A stretch of DNA of 64,000 bases from Xanthomonas bonasiae (lineage in GTDB: Bacteria > Pseudomonadota > Gammaproteobacteria > Xanthomonadales > Xanthomonadaceae). How positions within the stretch are numbered: the first letter of the stretch is position 1; every line of letters starts with the position of its first letter. Location: NCBI RefSeq assembly GCF_017163705.1, contig NZ_JAFIWB010000002.1, positions 372,001 to 436,000 on the forward strand, in the 5' to 3' direction. Positions 19,806-30,649 of this stretch are shown here, in pieces. The notes under the pieces are model-generated. The model was not told the origin of the DNA. It was given only the letters and a program-made list of their open reading frames with translations, and made no database searches. The translations under genes were made by a program, and so were the position numbers.

Positions 19806-20102
19806 CTATCCGTGCCGGCGCTGCGCGTCGGCGAAGGCCGCCAGTTGTTCCGGCGTGGCCTCGGCCTGGAACTGCGCCTTCCAGTCGGCGAACGGCATGC
19901 CGTAGACGCGTTCGCGCGCCTGATCCTTGCTCAGCGTCTCGCCTTCGGCGGCGGCCGCCTCGCGGTACCAGTCGGCCAGGCAGTTGCGGCAGAAGCCGGC
20001 CAGGATCATCAGATCGATGTTCTGTACGTCGCTGCGGTCCTGGTTGAGGTGCTGCAGCAGCCGCCGGAACGCGGCGGCCTCGATGCGGGTGGTGTCGGTC
20101 AT
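19806..20102 (-). CDS. DUF1244 protein
   Basis: A 98-residue protein with the DUF1244 pattern: a helical N-terminus, '[20 protein letters not shown]' near residue 32, and '[13 protein letters not shown]' near residue 68. The two close cysteines are conserved in the family. The function is unknown. The start at 20102 lies 51 bases from folD on the other strand, so the promoters are back to back. It is immediately followed by the hydrolase gene with no gap. Confidence 0.88.
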   Translation of the reverse strand: MTDTTRIEAAAFRRLLQHLNQDRSDVQNIDLMILAGFCRNCLADWYREAAAAEGETLSKDQARERVYGMPFADWKAQFQAEATPEQLAAFADAQRRHG

Positions 20103-20111
20103 GGCGGAATC

Positions 20112-20130
20112 GGGGACAATAGGGGTCCCC
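20112..20130. promoter_or_regulatory. Inverted repeat in the DUF1244-folD divergent promoter
   Basis: GGGGAC (20112-20117) and GTCCCC (20125-20130) form a 6-bp inverted repeat over seven bases, in a 51-bp divergent intergenic region. The spacing could suit an operator, but no known regulator motif is matched. Confidence 0.3.
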
Positions 20131-21032
20131 AGACTCTACACCCGCTCGCCTCGATGACCGATTCCGCGCCCGTCTCCTCCGTTCCGGCCCGCATCCTCGA
20201 CGGGCGGCGCATCGCCGACGAACTGCTCGACCAGCTCAAGCTGCGGGTCGATGCGCGGCTGGCGGCCGGACAGCCGCGGCCGGGCCTGGCGGTGGTGCTG
20301 GTCGGCGGCGATCCGGCGTCCACGGTGTACGTGCGCAACAAGCGCCGCGCGGCGGAAAAGGTCGGCATCGAGGCGTTCGACTACGACCTGCCGGCCGGTA
20401 CCGGCGAAGCCGACCTGCTGGCGCTGATCGACCGCCTCAATGCCGACCCCAAGGTGCACGGCATCCTGGTGCAGCTGCCGCTGCCGGGCATTCCCGACGC
20501 CAGCCGGCTGATCCACCGCATCGATCCGCGCAAGGACGTGGACGGTTTCCATCCGGAGAACGTCGGCCACCTGGCGCTGCGCGAATTCGGCCTGCGCCCG
20601 TGCACCCCGCGCGGCATTGTCACCCTGCTCGGGCATACCGACCAGCCGGTGCGCGGCCGCAACGCCACCATCGTCGGGGTCAGCAACCACGTCGGCCGGC
20701 CGATGGCGCTGGAACTGCTGATCGCCGGCTGCACGGTCAGCTGCTGCCACAAGTTCACCCCGCCGGACGTGCTGCAGGCGCGCGTGCGCGATGCCGACAT
20801 CCTGGTGGTGGCGGTGGGCCGTCCCGGCCTGATCCCCGGCGAATGGGTCAAGCCCGGCGCGGTGGTGATCGACGTCGGCATCAACCGCCTCGACGACGGC
20901 CGCCTGGTCGGCGACGTCGGCTTCGACGCGGCCGCGCAACGCGCCAGCTGGATCACCCCGGTGCCGGGTGGAGTCGGGCCGATGACCGTGGCCACGCTGA
21001 TGCAGAACACGATCGAGGCCGCTGATGCGGCC

Positions 21033-22720
<1,688 letters not shown>

Positions 22721-22723
22721 CGC

Positions 22724-22840
22724 GGGATTGGGGATTCGGGATTGGGGATTCGTAGTAGCCCGCCGCGTCTCCACCGGCAGTGCACATCGCCGCCATCCCG
22801 CTGTTGCGAATCCCCAATCCCGCATCCCCAATCCCGGCCC
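22724..22840. repeat. Inverted-repeat element, copy 3 (guaB-guaA intergenic)
   Basis: The left arm (22724-22752) is two GGGATTGGGGATTCG units. The right arm (about 22803-22840) begins TGTTGCGAATCCCC. The core is about 50 bases. The right arm ends two bases before the guaA ATG. Confidence 0.88.
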
Positions 22841-22842
22841 CA

Positions 22843-24408
22843 ATGACCAACATCCACAGCGACAAGATCCTCATCCTCGATTTCGGCGCGCAGTACACGC
22901 AGCTGATCGCGCGCCGTATCCGCGAACTGGGGGTCTACTGCGAGATCTGGGCCTGGGACCACGATCCGGCGGAGATCGCCGGCTTCGGCGCCAAGGGCAT
23001 CATCCTGTCCGGCGGCCCCGAATCGACCACGCTGCCGGGCGCGCCGGTCGCGCCGCAGGAAGTGTTCGACAGCGGCCTGCCGGTGTTCGGCATCTGCTAC
23101 GGCATGCAGACCCTGGCCGCGCAGCTGGGTGGCGCCACCGAGGCCGCCGACCAGCGCGAGTTCGGCCATGCGGAAGTGGAGGTGGTCGCGCCCGACGCGC
23201 TGTTCTCCGGCCTCAGCGACCATCCCGGCGCCGCGCGTTTGAACGTGTGGATGAGCCACGGCGACCACGTCTCCAAGGTGCCGCCGGGCTTCACCGTCAC
23301 CGCCGTCACCGACCGCATTCCGGTCGCGGCGATGGCCAACGCCGCCAAGCGCTGGTACGGCGTGCAGTTCCATCCGGAAGTCACCCACACGCTGCAGGGC
23401 CAGACCCTGTTGCGCCGCTTCGTGGTCGACGTCTGCGGCTGCGAGACCCTGTGGACCGCGGCCAACATCATCGACGACCAGATCGCGCGCGTGCGCGCCC
23501 AGGTCGGCGACGACGAAGTGATCCTGGGCCTGTCCGGCGGCGTCGATTCGTCGGTGGTCGCCGCACTGCTGCACAAGGCGATCGGCGACAAGCTGACCTG
23601 CGTGTTCGTCGACACCGGCCTGCTGCGCTGGCAGGAGGGCGACCAGGTGATGGCGATGTTCGCAGAGCACATGGGCGTCAAGGTGATCCGGGTCAACGCG
23701 GCCGAGCGCTACTTCAGCGCGTTGGCCGGCGTCAGCGACCCGGAAGCCAAGCGCAAGATCATCGGCAACCTGTTCGTGGAGATCTTCGACGAGGAGTCGA
23801 ACAAGCTGGCCAACGCCAAGTGGCTGGCGCAGGGCACGATCTATCCGGACGTGATCGAGTCGGCCGGCAGCAAGACCGGCAAGGCGCACGTGATCAAGAG
23901 CCACCACAATGTCGGCGGCCTGCCCGAGCACATGAAGCTGGGCCTGGTCGAGCCGCTGCGCGAACTGTTCAAGGACGAGGTGCGGCGCCTGGGCGTGGAA
24001 CTCGGCCTGCCGCGCAGCATGGTCTACCGCCATCCGTTCCCGGGTCCCGGGCTGGGCGTGCGCATCCTCGGCGAAGTGAAGCGCGAGTACGCCGAGCTGC
24101 TGGCCAAGGCCGATGCGATCTTCATCGAAGAGCTGCGCAAGGCCGACCTGTACGACACCACCAGCCAGGCGTTCGCGGTGTTCCTGCCGGTCAAGTCGGT
24201 GGGCGTGGTCGGCGACGCGCGCGCCTACGAATGGGTGATCGCGCTGCGCGCGGTGGAGACCATCGACTTCATGACCGCGCACTGGGCGCACCTGCCGTAC
24301 GACTTCCTCGGCACCGTGTCCAACCGCATCATCAACGAACTGCGCGGCGTCTCGCGCGTGGTCTACGACATCTCCGGCAAGCCGCCGGCGACGATCGAGT
24401 GGGAGTGA
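22843..24408 (+). CDS. guaA: GMP synthase (glutamine-hydrolysing)
   Basis: A 521-residue enzyme aminating XMP to GMP. The glutamine amidotransferase half carries Cys85 in '[10 protein letters not shown]' and the 'FHPEVTHT' histidine/glutamate. The ATP-pyrophosphatase half has the PP-loop '[14 protein letters not shown]', and the dimerisation domain ends 'PPATIEWE'. The start '[20 protein letters not shown]' directly follows a repeat arm that leaves no purine-rich ribosome-binding site. Translation may therefore be weak, coupled or leaderless. It probably forms guaBA with the upstream gene despite the inserted element. Confidence 0.96.
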   Translation: MTNIHSDKILILDFGAQYTQLIARRIRELGVYCEIWAWDHDPAEIAGFGAKGIILSGGPESTTLPGAPVAPQEVFDSGLPVFGICYGMQTLAAQLGGATEAADQREFGHAEVEVVAPDALFSGLSDHPGAARLNVWMSHGDHVSKVPPGFTVTAVTDRIPVAAMANAAKRWYGVQFHPEVTHTLQGQTLLRRFVVDVCGCETLWTAANIIDDQIARVRAQVGDDEVILGLSGGVDSSVVAALLHKAIGDKLTCVFVDTGLLRWQEGDQVMAMFAEHMGVKVIRVNAAERYFSALAGVSDPEAKRKIIGNLFVEIFDEESNKLANAKWLAQGTIYPDVIESAGSKTGKAHVIKSHHNVGGLPEHMKLGLVEPLRELFKDEVRRLGVELGLPRSMVYRHPFPGPGLGVRILGEVKREYAELLAKADAIFIEELRKADLYDTTSQAFAVFLPVKSVGVVGDARAYEWVIALRAVETIDFMTAHWAHLPYDFLGTVSNRIINELRGVSRVVYDISGKPPATIEWE

Positions 24409-24482
24409 TTTTTGCCGATCCGGGCGTATCCGACCTGCGCGACGGACCTCGCCCATATTGACCCGCCGCAAAATCGGAAGTG

Positions 24483-24509
24483 CCGTCAGGAGAGGTGAGC
24501 TCTTGACGG
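24483..24509 (+). terminator. Candidate terminator after guaA
   Basis: CCGTCAGGAG (24483-24492) pairs with CTCTTGACGG (24500-24509) with one G-T wobble over a 7-base loop, then TTTCCTC. It is a moderate intrinsic-terminator candidate 75 bases after guaA. The rest of the gap to the thioesterase gene shows no other feature. Confidence 0.5.
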
Positions 24510-24696
24510 TTTCCTCGACATGAGTGTCTGAAGACGGTCATTTCCCGCCAAGACTCACTCAAGATCGTATTTCCGGTACTTTTGCAGGCGACGCGCAAAT
24601 GCAGCCGGATGCCGCGATCGAGGCTCTGAAGCCGCGAGACGACTGCGGATCTTCCGGCGTACCCGGACGAACTTTGCGGTTGCTGTGTTCTTCGGG

Positions 24697-25164
24697 TCAG
24701 GAGCGCTGCCGTTGCGGGCGCTCCATCACCAGCAGGGTCGAGGTCGCGCTGGCATAGATGCGCGCGTTGGCGTCCTTCAGTGTCGCCTCGGCAAAGGCGG
24801 CACGGCGGCCGACGGATAGGACGCGGCCTTCCGCGCGGAGCGGGCCGGTGTCGGCGGTGATCGGGCGCAGGTACGAAACCTTCAGTTCCAAGGTGGTGTA
24901 GGCCTGGTCCGCCGACAACTTGGAATGCACGGCGCATCCGCACGCCGAATCGAGCAGCGTCGCGGCATAGCCGCCATGGACCGTGCCGATCGGGTTGTAG
25001 GCGTGCACGCCGGGCGTGCCTGAGAAGACCGCCCATCCATCGCCGGCTTCGACGAAAGTGAAGTCCAGCGAATCGCCGATCGGCGGTCGGCCTCCGGCAG
25101 CGATCAGCGCCTGCAGGGTCTCAAGCCCGGAAAGGCCGGGGGCAATTTCGTCGACGAGATTCAT
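24697..25164 (-). CDS. PaaI-family hotdog thioesterase
   Basis: A 155-residue protein from the chosen start at 25164, which follows GGAGAG on the minus strand. An in-frame ATG two codons upstream (25170) and a further extension to 25236 also exist. The hotdog-fold PaaI signature is 'NPIGTVHGGYAATLLDSACG', with 'TTLELKVSYLRPI' and 'SVGRRAAFAEATLKD' following. Such enzymes hydrolyse acyl- or aryl-CoA thioesters in the cytoplasm; the substrate here is unknown. It marks the left side of the accessory region after guaA. Confidence 0.85.
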   Translation of the reverse strand: MNLVDEIAPGLSGLETLQALIAAGGRPPIGDSLDFTFVEAGDGWAVFSGTPGVHAYNPIGTVHGGYAATLLDSACGCAVHSKLSADQAYTTLELKVSYLRPITADTGPLRAEGRVLSVGRRAAFAEATLKDANARIYASATSTLLVMERPQRQRS

Positions 25165-25454
25165 TGGCATCTCTCCAATGTGGGCCGGCGCAGGGGCGCG
25201 GACGGCTTCAGCAAGATTGACGTCTGCGGGGCGCATCGTCTTTGCTGCTTATATGATGACCATAATATATGACCGTGCCAAGCGGCGGTCCTGACCGGGT
25301 GCGTGGCCGACATTTGTCGATACAAAAGCCGCGACCCGATCGCCGGTCAGCAGGGCAGGGCGGCGGTAGCGCTGGCGACAAGCAGCGGAGGCTGGATCAT
25401 TTTTGACGCGGCGCCAGCAGCGTCCGCGGTCGATCCGGTTGCCCCGCGATCCGC

Positions 25455-25701
25455 TCCAGGGCGGGTAGCGCAACGTACACTTGCCAAGGAGCCAGGCCGA
25501 GACAACGTCGAAGTCGTCTCGGCGGATCTCGTGGCGATGCCGGAGACCATGCAGCCAGCGGATGTGCTGTGGCTGCACCTGTTCTACCCCGATCTCCATA
25601 CCGCGCTGATCCAGGCCAGGGGCGCGACTGCGGCCCGCTTCAATCGAGCCGTCTTCGAGCGGCTGCGGCATCGCTTCGCCTATCGGTTCGTGAAGCCTTG
25701 A
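25455..25701 (+). pseudogene. Remnant of a COG4798-like class I methyltransferase
   Basis: The translated stretch reads 'LAKEPGRDNVEVVSADLVAM', then 'ADVLWLHLFYPDLHTALIQA' and 'FNRAVFERLRHRFAYRFVKP'. From memory this aligns with the middle of the predicted methyltransferase family, where 'VDLVWTSQNYHDLH' and 'FNKAVFAALKPGG' are usual. The N-terminal SAM-binding motif is absent and the C-terminal half stops after a corrupted KPGG region, at the edge of the efflux pump gene. It looks like a decayed fragment with no function. The preceding 290 bases (25165-25454) hold only the thioesterase promoter region. Confidence 0.55.
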
Positions 25702-28700
25702 TCAGCGCGAAGGTCCCGGCCTGATCCGGAACCAGATGGAATACATCGCCGGCAGGAACACCAGGGTCAGGATCGTCCCGGCGAAGGTGCCGCCGATCAG
25801 CGTGTAGGCGAGGGTGCCCCAGAACACCGAGTGGGTCAGCGGGATGAACGCCAGGATCGCGGCCAGGGCGGTCAGGATCACCGGCCGCGCCCGCTGCACG
25901 GTGGCTTCGACGACCGCGTCGAACGGGCTTAGCCCTTCGCGTTCGTTGTGGTGGATCTGCCCGATCAGGATCAGCGTGTTGCGCATCAGGATGCCCGACA
26001 GCGCGATCAGGCCGACCAGGGCATTGATGCCGAAGGGCTGCTGGAACACGAGCAGCGTCGGCGCGACGCCGATCAGGCCGAGCGGACTGGTGGCGAACAC
26101 CATGACCATGGCCGCGATCGAGCGCACCTGCAGGATGATGATGAGCAGGGTGAGCGCGACCATGATCGGGAACAGCGGCAGCATCGCCTTGGTGGCCTTG
26201 CCGGCCTCCTCGATCGAGCCCGCCTGTTCGATCCGGTAGCCGGGCGGAAGCGCGCCGATGATCGGCTGCAGCTGGGCCAGGATGGCGGTGGAAACGTCCG
26301 GGGGCTGCAGGCCTTCGGCGATGTCGCCGCGGACCGTGATGGTCGGCGTGCGATCGCGGCGGCGCAGGATGGGATCCTCCATGCGCACATCGACGGTGCC
26401 GGCCTGGGACAGCGGAATGCGCTGTCCCGCCGCTCCGACCAGCGTGAAGCCGGCGATCTTCGCAGGATCGAAACGGATCTCGCCGGCTGCGCGTCCCAGC
26501 ACCTGCACCGAACGGATGTCCTCGCGCACCTCGGTCAGGGGCACGCCGCTCAACAGGAACTGCAGCTGCGAGGCCACGGCGCTGGAGGTCAGCCCGACGG
26601 CCTGGAGCCGGTCCTGGTCGAGGGTGAAGCGCAGCGTGGGGACGCGCGGTCCCCAATCCGTGTTGACCGTGCGCATCATCGGACTGGCATGCATGACATC
26701 GGCGACGTCGCCTGCGATCTTGCGCAGCACGTCCGGGTCGGGACCCATGACGCGATACGCCACCGGAAACGGCGAAGGCGGGCCGAACACGATCTGGGTG
26801 GCGCGCACCTGCGCCTCCGGCGCCAAGCCGTCGGCCACCGCCCGGCGCAGCCTGAACTTGAGCGCTTCGCGTTCCTTGTCGTCGCCGGCGAGCACCACGA
26901 TCTTGGCGAACGACGGATCGGGCAGTTCGGGCGACATCGCCAGGAAGAACCGTGGCGCGCCCTGGCCGATGTAGGACGTCACGATCCGCGCTTCCTTCTG
27001 TTTCGCCAGCCAGGCTTCGACCTTCGCCGTCGCCGCACTGGTCTGCTCGATCGAGGTGCCGTAGGGCATCTGCACCTCGACCAGCACCTCGGGCCGGTCG
27101 GAGGTCGGGAAGAACTGCTTGTTGACCACGCCCATGCCGACGATGGACAGCGCGAACAGCCCGGCCACCGTGCCGGCGACCAGCCATTTGCGCGCGATGA
27201 CGCGCCCGAGCACTTGCCGGAAGCGGTTGTAGTGGCGGGTGTCGTAGATGGCTGCGTGGCCGCCTTCGATCTTCTTGATGTCCGGCAGCAGCTTCACGCC
27301 CAGGTAGGGAGTGAACACCACCGCGACGACCCAGGACGCGATCAGGGCGATGCCGACGATCCAGAACATGTTGCTGGTGTATTCGCCGGCCGTGGAGCGC
27401 GCGAATCCGTTGGGCATGAAGCCCACGGCCGTGACCAGCGTGCCGGACAGCATGGGCGCCGCCGTATGGCTCCACGCATAGGCCGAGGCGGCGACGCGGC
27501 TGTAGCCTTCCTCCATTTTCACCACCATCATTTCGATGGCGATGATGGCGTCGTCCACCAGCAGGCCCAGCGCCAGGATCAGCGAGCCGAGCGTGATGCG
27601 GTCGAAGTTCTTGCCGCTCGCGGCCATGACCACGAACACCGCCGCCAGCGTCAGCGGCACCGCCGCCGCGACCACGAGGCCGACACGCCAGCCCATGCTG
27701 ACGAAGCACACCACCATCACCACCAGCAGGGCGACGAAGAACTTGACCATGAACTCGTCGACCGCCGAACCGATGTTGACGGCCTGGTCGGTCACCTTGC
27801 TCAGCGTCATGCCCAGCGGCAGCCCGGCGTTGACCTTGGTCACTTCCGCCTCCAGCGCCTTGCCCAGATCCAGGCCGTTCCAGTCGTCGCGCATCACCAC
27901 GCCCAGCAGCAGCGCCGGTTCGCCGTTGTTGCGGACCAGGAAGGTGGCGGGATCCTCGTAGCCACGTTCCACGGTCGCCACATCCGACAGCTTCAGCGTC
28001 CGTCCCTGCGCGACGATCGGGGTCTGCCGGATCTTCTCCAGGCTGTCGAATGCACCATCGACGCGCAGGAACACCTGCGGTCCCTTGGTCTCGATGGAGC
28101 CGGCGGGGGTCAGCACATTCTGGCTGTTGAGCGCGGCGAAGATGTCCTGCGGCGCGACGCCCAGCGTGGCCAGGCGGTCGTGGGAGAAGGAGACGAAGAT
28201 GCGCTCGGGCTGCTCGCCGATGATGTTGACCTTCTTCACGCCTGGAACGTGCAGCAATTGCTGGCGCAGCGTCTCGGCGTCGCGCACCAGCAGCCGTTGC
28301 GGTTCGCCCTTGGCCTTGAGCGCGAACAGCGCGAAGGTCACGTCCGCGTACTCGTCGTTGAGCATCGGGCCGATGACGCCGGCCGGCAGTTTCCTGGCCT
28401 CGTCGCCGAGTTTCTTGCGGGCCTGATAGAACTCCTCCTGCACCTGCGCAGGCGGGGTGCTGTCGAGCAGCGAAATCATGGTGAAGGCCAGGCCGGGGCG
28501 CGTATAGGTTTCCGCGCGGTCGTACCAGCGCAGTTCCTGCAGGCGTTTTTCCAGCGGTTCGGCGACCTGATCCTGCATCTCCTGCGCGGTCGCGCCCGGC
28601 CAGGCGGTGACCACCGTCATCTGCTTGATCGTGAACGGCGGATCTTCCGCGCGTCCGAGCTGGAAGAACGCGAGAACACCGGCGACGGAGATCAGGAAGA

Positions 28701-28767
28701 TCAGGAACAGCGTGATCGAACGCTCGCGCACCGCCAGCGCCGACAGATTGAAACGTCCCTCGCTCAT
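25702..28767 (-). CDS. RND multidrug efflux pump, inner-membrane permease
   Basis: A 1021-residue proton-driven pump of the AcrB superfamily (HAE1-like). The cytoplasmic start 'MSEGRFNLSALAVRERSITL' precedes the first membrane segment. Large periplasmic loops follow TM1 and TM7. 'GLLVDDAIIAIEMMVVKMEE' around residue 400 is the TM4 proton-relay region, with paired aspartates. The frame is open another 66 codons upstream, but the start at 28767 overlaps the adaptor gene by four bases and gives the family N-terminus. It should act with the upstream adaptor and the divergent outer-membrane factor to form a tripartite pump. The substrate range is not predictable. Confidence 0.93.
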   Translation of the reverse strand: MSEGRFNLSALAVRERSITLFLIFLISVAGVLAFFQLGRAEDPPFTIKQMTVVTAWPGATAQEMQDQVAEPLEKRLQELRWYDRAETYTRPGLAFTMISLLDSTPPAQVQEEFYQARKKLGDEARKLPAGVIGPMLNDEYADVTFALFALKAKGEPQRLLVRDAETLRQQLLHVPGVKKVNIIGEQPERIFVSFSHDRLATLGVAPQDIFAALNSQNVLTPAGSIETKGPQVFLRVDGAFDSLEKIRQTPIVAQGRTLKLSDVATVERGYEDPATFLVRNNGEPALLLGVVMRDDWNGLDLGKALEAEVTKVNAGLPLGMTLSKVTDQAVNIGSAVDEFMVKFFVALLVVMVVCFVSMGWRVGLVVAAAVPLTLAAVFVVMAASGKNFDRITLGSLILALGLLVDDAIIAIEMMVVKMEEGYSRVAASAYAWSHTAAPMLSGTLVTAVGFMPNGFARSTAGEYTSNMFWIVGIALIASWVVAVVFTPYLGVKLLPDIKKIEGGHAAIYDTRHYNRFRQVLGRVIARKWLVAGTVAGLFALSIVGMGVVNKQFFPTSDRPEVLVEVQMPYGTSIEQTSAATAKVEAWLAKQKEARIVTSYIGQGAPRFFLAMSPELPDPSFAKIVVLAGDDKEREALKFRLRRAVADGLAPEAQVRATQIVFGPPSPFPVAYRVMGPDPDVLRKIAGDVADVMHASPMMRTVNTDWGPRVPTLRFTLDQDRLQAVGLTSSAVASQLQFLLSGVPLTEVREDIRSVQVLGRAAGEIRFDPAKIAGFTLVGAAGQRIPLSQAGTVDVRMEDPILRRRDRTPTITVRGDIAEGLQPPDVSTAILAQLQPIIGALPPGYRIEQAGSIEEAGKATKAMLPLFPIMVALTLLIIILQVRSIAAMVMVFATSPLGLIGVAPTLLVFQQPFGINALVGLIALSGILMRNTLILIGQIHHNEREGLSPFDAVVEATVQRARPVILTALAAILAFIPLTHSVFWGTLAYTLIGGTFAGTILTLVFLPAMYSIWFRIRPGPSR

Positions 28768-29870
28768 GGACGCGCTCCGCCGGCCAGCGCCTGGCCCTGG
28801 CCGATCGGCCTGACCAGCTGGCCTTCGCGAAGCAGATGTGCGCCCAGCGACACCACCTGGTCGCCAGCCTCGAGATTGCCCTTCACCTGCGCTACCTCGT
28901 CGGTCAAGCCAAGCACCTGGACCGAGCGCCAGACAGCCTTGGCAGGCTTGCCCTCGACGGCCCACACGCCCGGGCCCTTGCCCGGATCGAACACGGCGCC
29001 GATCGGGACTTGCAGCGAAGCGGCGGCGTCCGTGCCGGTCGGGATCTCGACGGTGACGGTGGCGCCCAGCGGGGCGCGGGCCAACGCGCCGTCGAGCACG
29101 TACCTGGCTTCGTAGGTGCGGGTCAGCCGGTCAGCCGCATCGGACAGCTGCCGCAAGGTCGCCGGCATCGCGGTCTGGCGATCGCCGTACAGCCTGGCAT
29201 GCGCCAGCGAACCCGCAGCCGGCCGCAGCGTCTCGGGCAGTTGCACGATGGCTTCGCGCTGGCCCGCATGCGCCAGGCGCATGACCGGCTGCCCGGCGCC
29301 GACCACTTGCCCCGGCTCGGCCAGCGTGTCCACGATCACGCCATCGGCGTCGGCGAGCAGGACGGCGTAGCCCGACGCGTTCCTGGCAACGCCGGCTTGC
29401 GCATCGGCCGCCTTGAGTTGCGCCCGCGCCGTGTCGGCGGCGGCCTTGACCTGATCGTAGGCGGACGCCGAGACGGCCCCTTCGGCAACCAGGTCGCGAT
29501 AGCGCGCCGCCTCGTCGGCGGTCTGTGTGGCGCGCGCCCGGGTTGCGGCGACCGTTTCCTGCTGCGCCTGTGCCTGCAGGCCCAGGTCGATCGGGTCCAT
29601 GCGCATGAGCGCCTGGCCGCGTTTGACAGTCTGCCCGGTATCGACCAGGCGCTCGAGCACCTTGCCCGGCACGCGAAACGCCAGATCGCTTTGGATTCGA
29701 GCCGCGACGACTCCGGTGAACGACCGCGGTGCGTCGGCGCCGCCCTGCACGGCCCCGACTCTGACCAGCGGCGCTTCCGTGCGCGGATCGGCGGCATGTT
29801 TGTCGCCGCATGCCGCTAGGACAAGAGGTAATAGGCAAATGGCATACGGGACACACTGGCGCCGAAACAT
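28764..29870 (-). CDS. RND efflux periplasmic adaptor (membrane-fusion lipoprotein)
   Basis: A 368-residue lipoprotein with lipobox 'LPLVLAAC' at about residue 21. The barrel-sandwich halves 'GKVLERLVDTGQTVKRGQAL' and 'GVIVDTLAEPGQVVGAGQPV' flank an alpha-helical hairpin. AGGAAGGG sits five bases before the ATG. It overlaps the pump gene by four bases. Its promoter (-35 TTGACC, -10 TAGAAT, 16-base spacer) coincides with the second TetR-type operator, 40 bases upstream. Confidence 0.93.
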   Translation of the reverse strand: MFRRQCVPYAICLLPLVLAACGDKHAADPRTEAPLVRVGAVQGGADAPRSFTGVVAARIQSDLAFRVPGKVLERLVDTGQTVKRGQALMRMDPIDLGLQAQAQQETVAATRARATQTADEAARYRDLVAEGAVSASAYDQVKAAADTARAQLKAADAQAGVARNASGYAVLLADADGVIVDTLAEPGQVVGAGQPVMRLAHAGQREAIVQLPETLRPAAGSLAHARLYGDRQTAMPATLRQLSDAADRLTRTYEARYVLDGALARAPLGATVTVEIPTGTDAAASLQVPIGAVFDPGKGPGVWAVEGKPAKAVWRSVQVLGLTDEVAQVKGNLEAGDQVVSLGAHLLREGQLVRPIGQGQALAGGARP

Positions 29871-29909
29871 GGGAACCCTTCCTGACGGGATAGGGCATCC
29901 ATTCTATAC

Positions 29910-29937
29910 TTGTGACTAAAATGGTCAATAGTCACAA
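29910..29937. promoter_or_regulatory. Operator 2 and promoter of the adaptor-pump genes
   Basis: TTGTGACTA (29910-29918) and TAGTCACAA (29929-29937) form a perfect 9-bp inverted repeat. On the minus strand a -35 TTGACC (29928-29923) and -10 TAGAAT (29906-29901) are 16 bases apart, so the palindrome covers the -35 and spacer. The half-site spacing GTGAC-N14-GTCAC equals that of operator 1. Confidence 0.75.
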
Positions 29938-29945
29938 TGAAGGAC

Positions 29946-30563
29946 TCAGGGCGACAGGCTGCGCAGGATCAGGCTGGACAGCTGGCCCGTCGCCTCGGCG
30001 GCGTTGTCCAGGTTGTGCTGCAGCAACAGCGGATTGATGAACGGGCGCATGACCAGATAGATGGCATTGGCTGTCTCGTCCAGCGGGGTCTTGCGCTCGA
30101 ATTCGCCCGCTTCGCGACCGTCGCGCACGATCTGCAGGACCAGGGCCTTGATGTGCTCTTCGTAGGCGCGGGCGGAGGGCCAGGATTCGGCGGCCGAGGT
30201 CCTGGCGATGTCGTAGAGCTTGCGATCGTCGAAGAACAGTTCGCTACTGGACTCCACCAGGGCCTTGAAAACGCGTCTTAAGCGCTCGGGGGCGGAAGGC
30301 GCGCCGGCAACGGCCTCGCCAACCGCCGCCATGATCGCGCTGAGGCGATTGGAGCAGATGACCTCGCCGATCGCCTGCTTGGAATCGAAGAACTTGTAGA
30401 TGTAGGCCTTGGAAAAGCCGATCGCTTTCGCCAAGTCGGAAACGGTCGTCTTGTCGTAGCCGTACAGGCTGAAATATTCGGTCGCCGCCTCGACGATCTG
30501 GTCTCGGACATCGTGGTCCGAAGGTCCCCTGGGTTGGGGCGCGGGAGAAGGGGTCTTGGTCAT
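29946..30563 (-). CDS. TetR-family repressor of the RND operon
   Basis: A 205-residue regulator. The N-terminal helix-turn-helix reads 'IVEAATEYFSLYGYDKTTVS' then 'LAKAIGFSKAYIYKFFDSKQ', typical of TetR repressors beside RND pumps. The start at 30563 gives 'MTKTPSPAPQPRGPSD'; the open upstream extension crosses the operator and promoter and is unlikely to be translated. It is divergent from the outer-membrane factor and lies upstream of the adaptor-pump pair on its own strand. Two matching palindromes, one on each side of this gene, suggest it controls both arms and itself. Confidence 0.9.
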   Translation of the reverse strand: MTKTPSPAPQPRGPSDHDVRDQIVEAATEYFSLYGYDKTTVSDLAKAIGFSKAYIYKFFDSKQAIGEVICSNRLSAIMAAVGEAVAGAPSAPERLRRVFKALVESSSELFFDDRKLYDIARTSAAESWPSARAYEEHIKALVLQIVRDGREAGEFERKTPLDETANAIYLVMRPFINPLLLQHNLDNAAEATGQLSSLILRSLSP

Positions 30564-30592
30564 TGTCACAGGGTACCGCGCCGCCCGTGGAT

Positions 30593-30626
30593 TTGACAAA
30601 AAGTGACCATTTCGTAATATGGTCAC
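30593..30626. promoter_or_regulatory. Operator 1 and promoter of the outer-membrane factor gene
   Basis: A -35 TTGACA (30593-30598) and -10 TAATAT (30615-30620) are separated by 16 bases. GTGACCAT (30603-30610) and ATGGTCAC (30619-30626) form a perfect 8-bp inverted repeat overlying the spacer and -10, a classical repressor position. Confidence 0.78.
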
Positions 30627-30649
30627 ATCAGCCGGCTTTCAGGATCGCC

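Noticed and set aside
24380-24420. guaA 3' end as an attachment site for a genomic island
   Set aside because: I looked for a downstream copy of the last bases of guaA and for an integrase and saw neither, so no att sites are annotated.
24524-24757. 77-codon plus-strand ORF after guaA
   Set aside because: No ribosome site or recognisable motif, and it overlaps the thioesterase end.
25249-25275. Third TetR operator near the thioesterase gene
   Set aside because: TGACCAT and ATGACC half-sites occur but as direct repeats, and they do not fit GTGAC-N14-GTCAC; more likely part of an AT-rich promoter.
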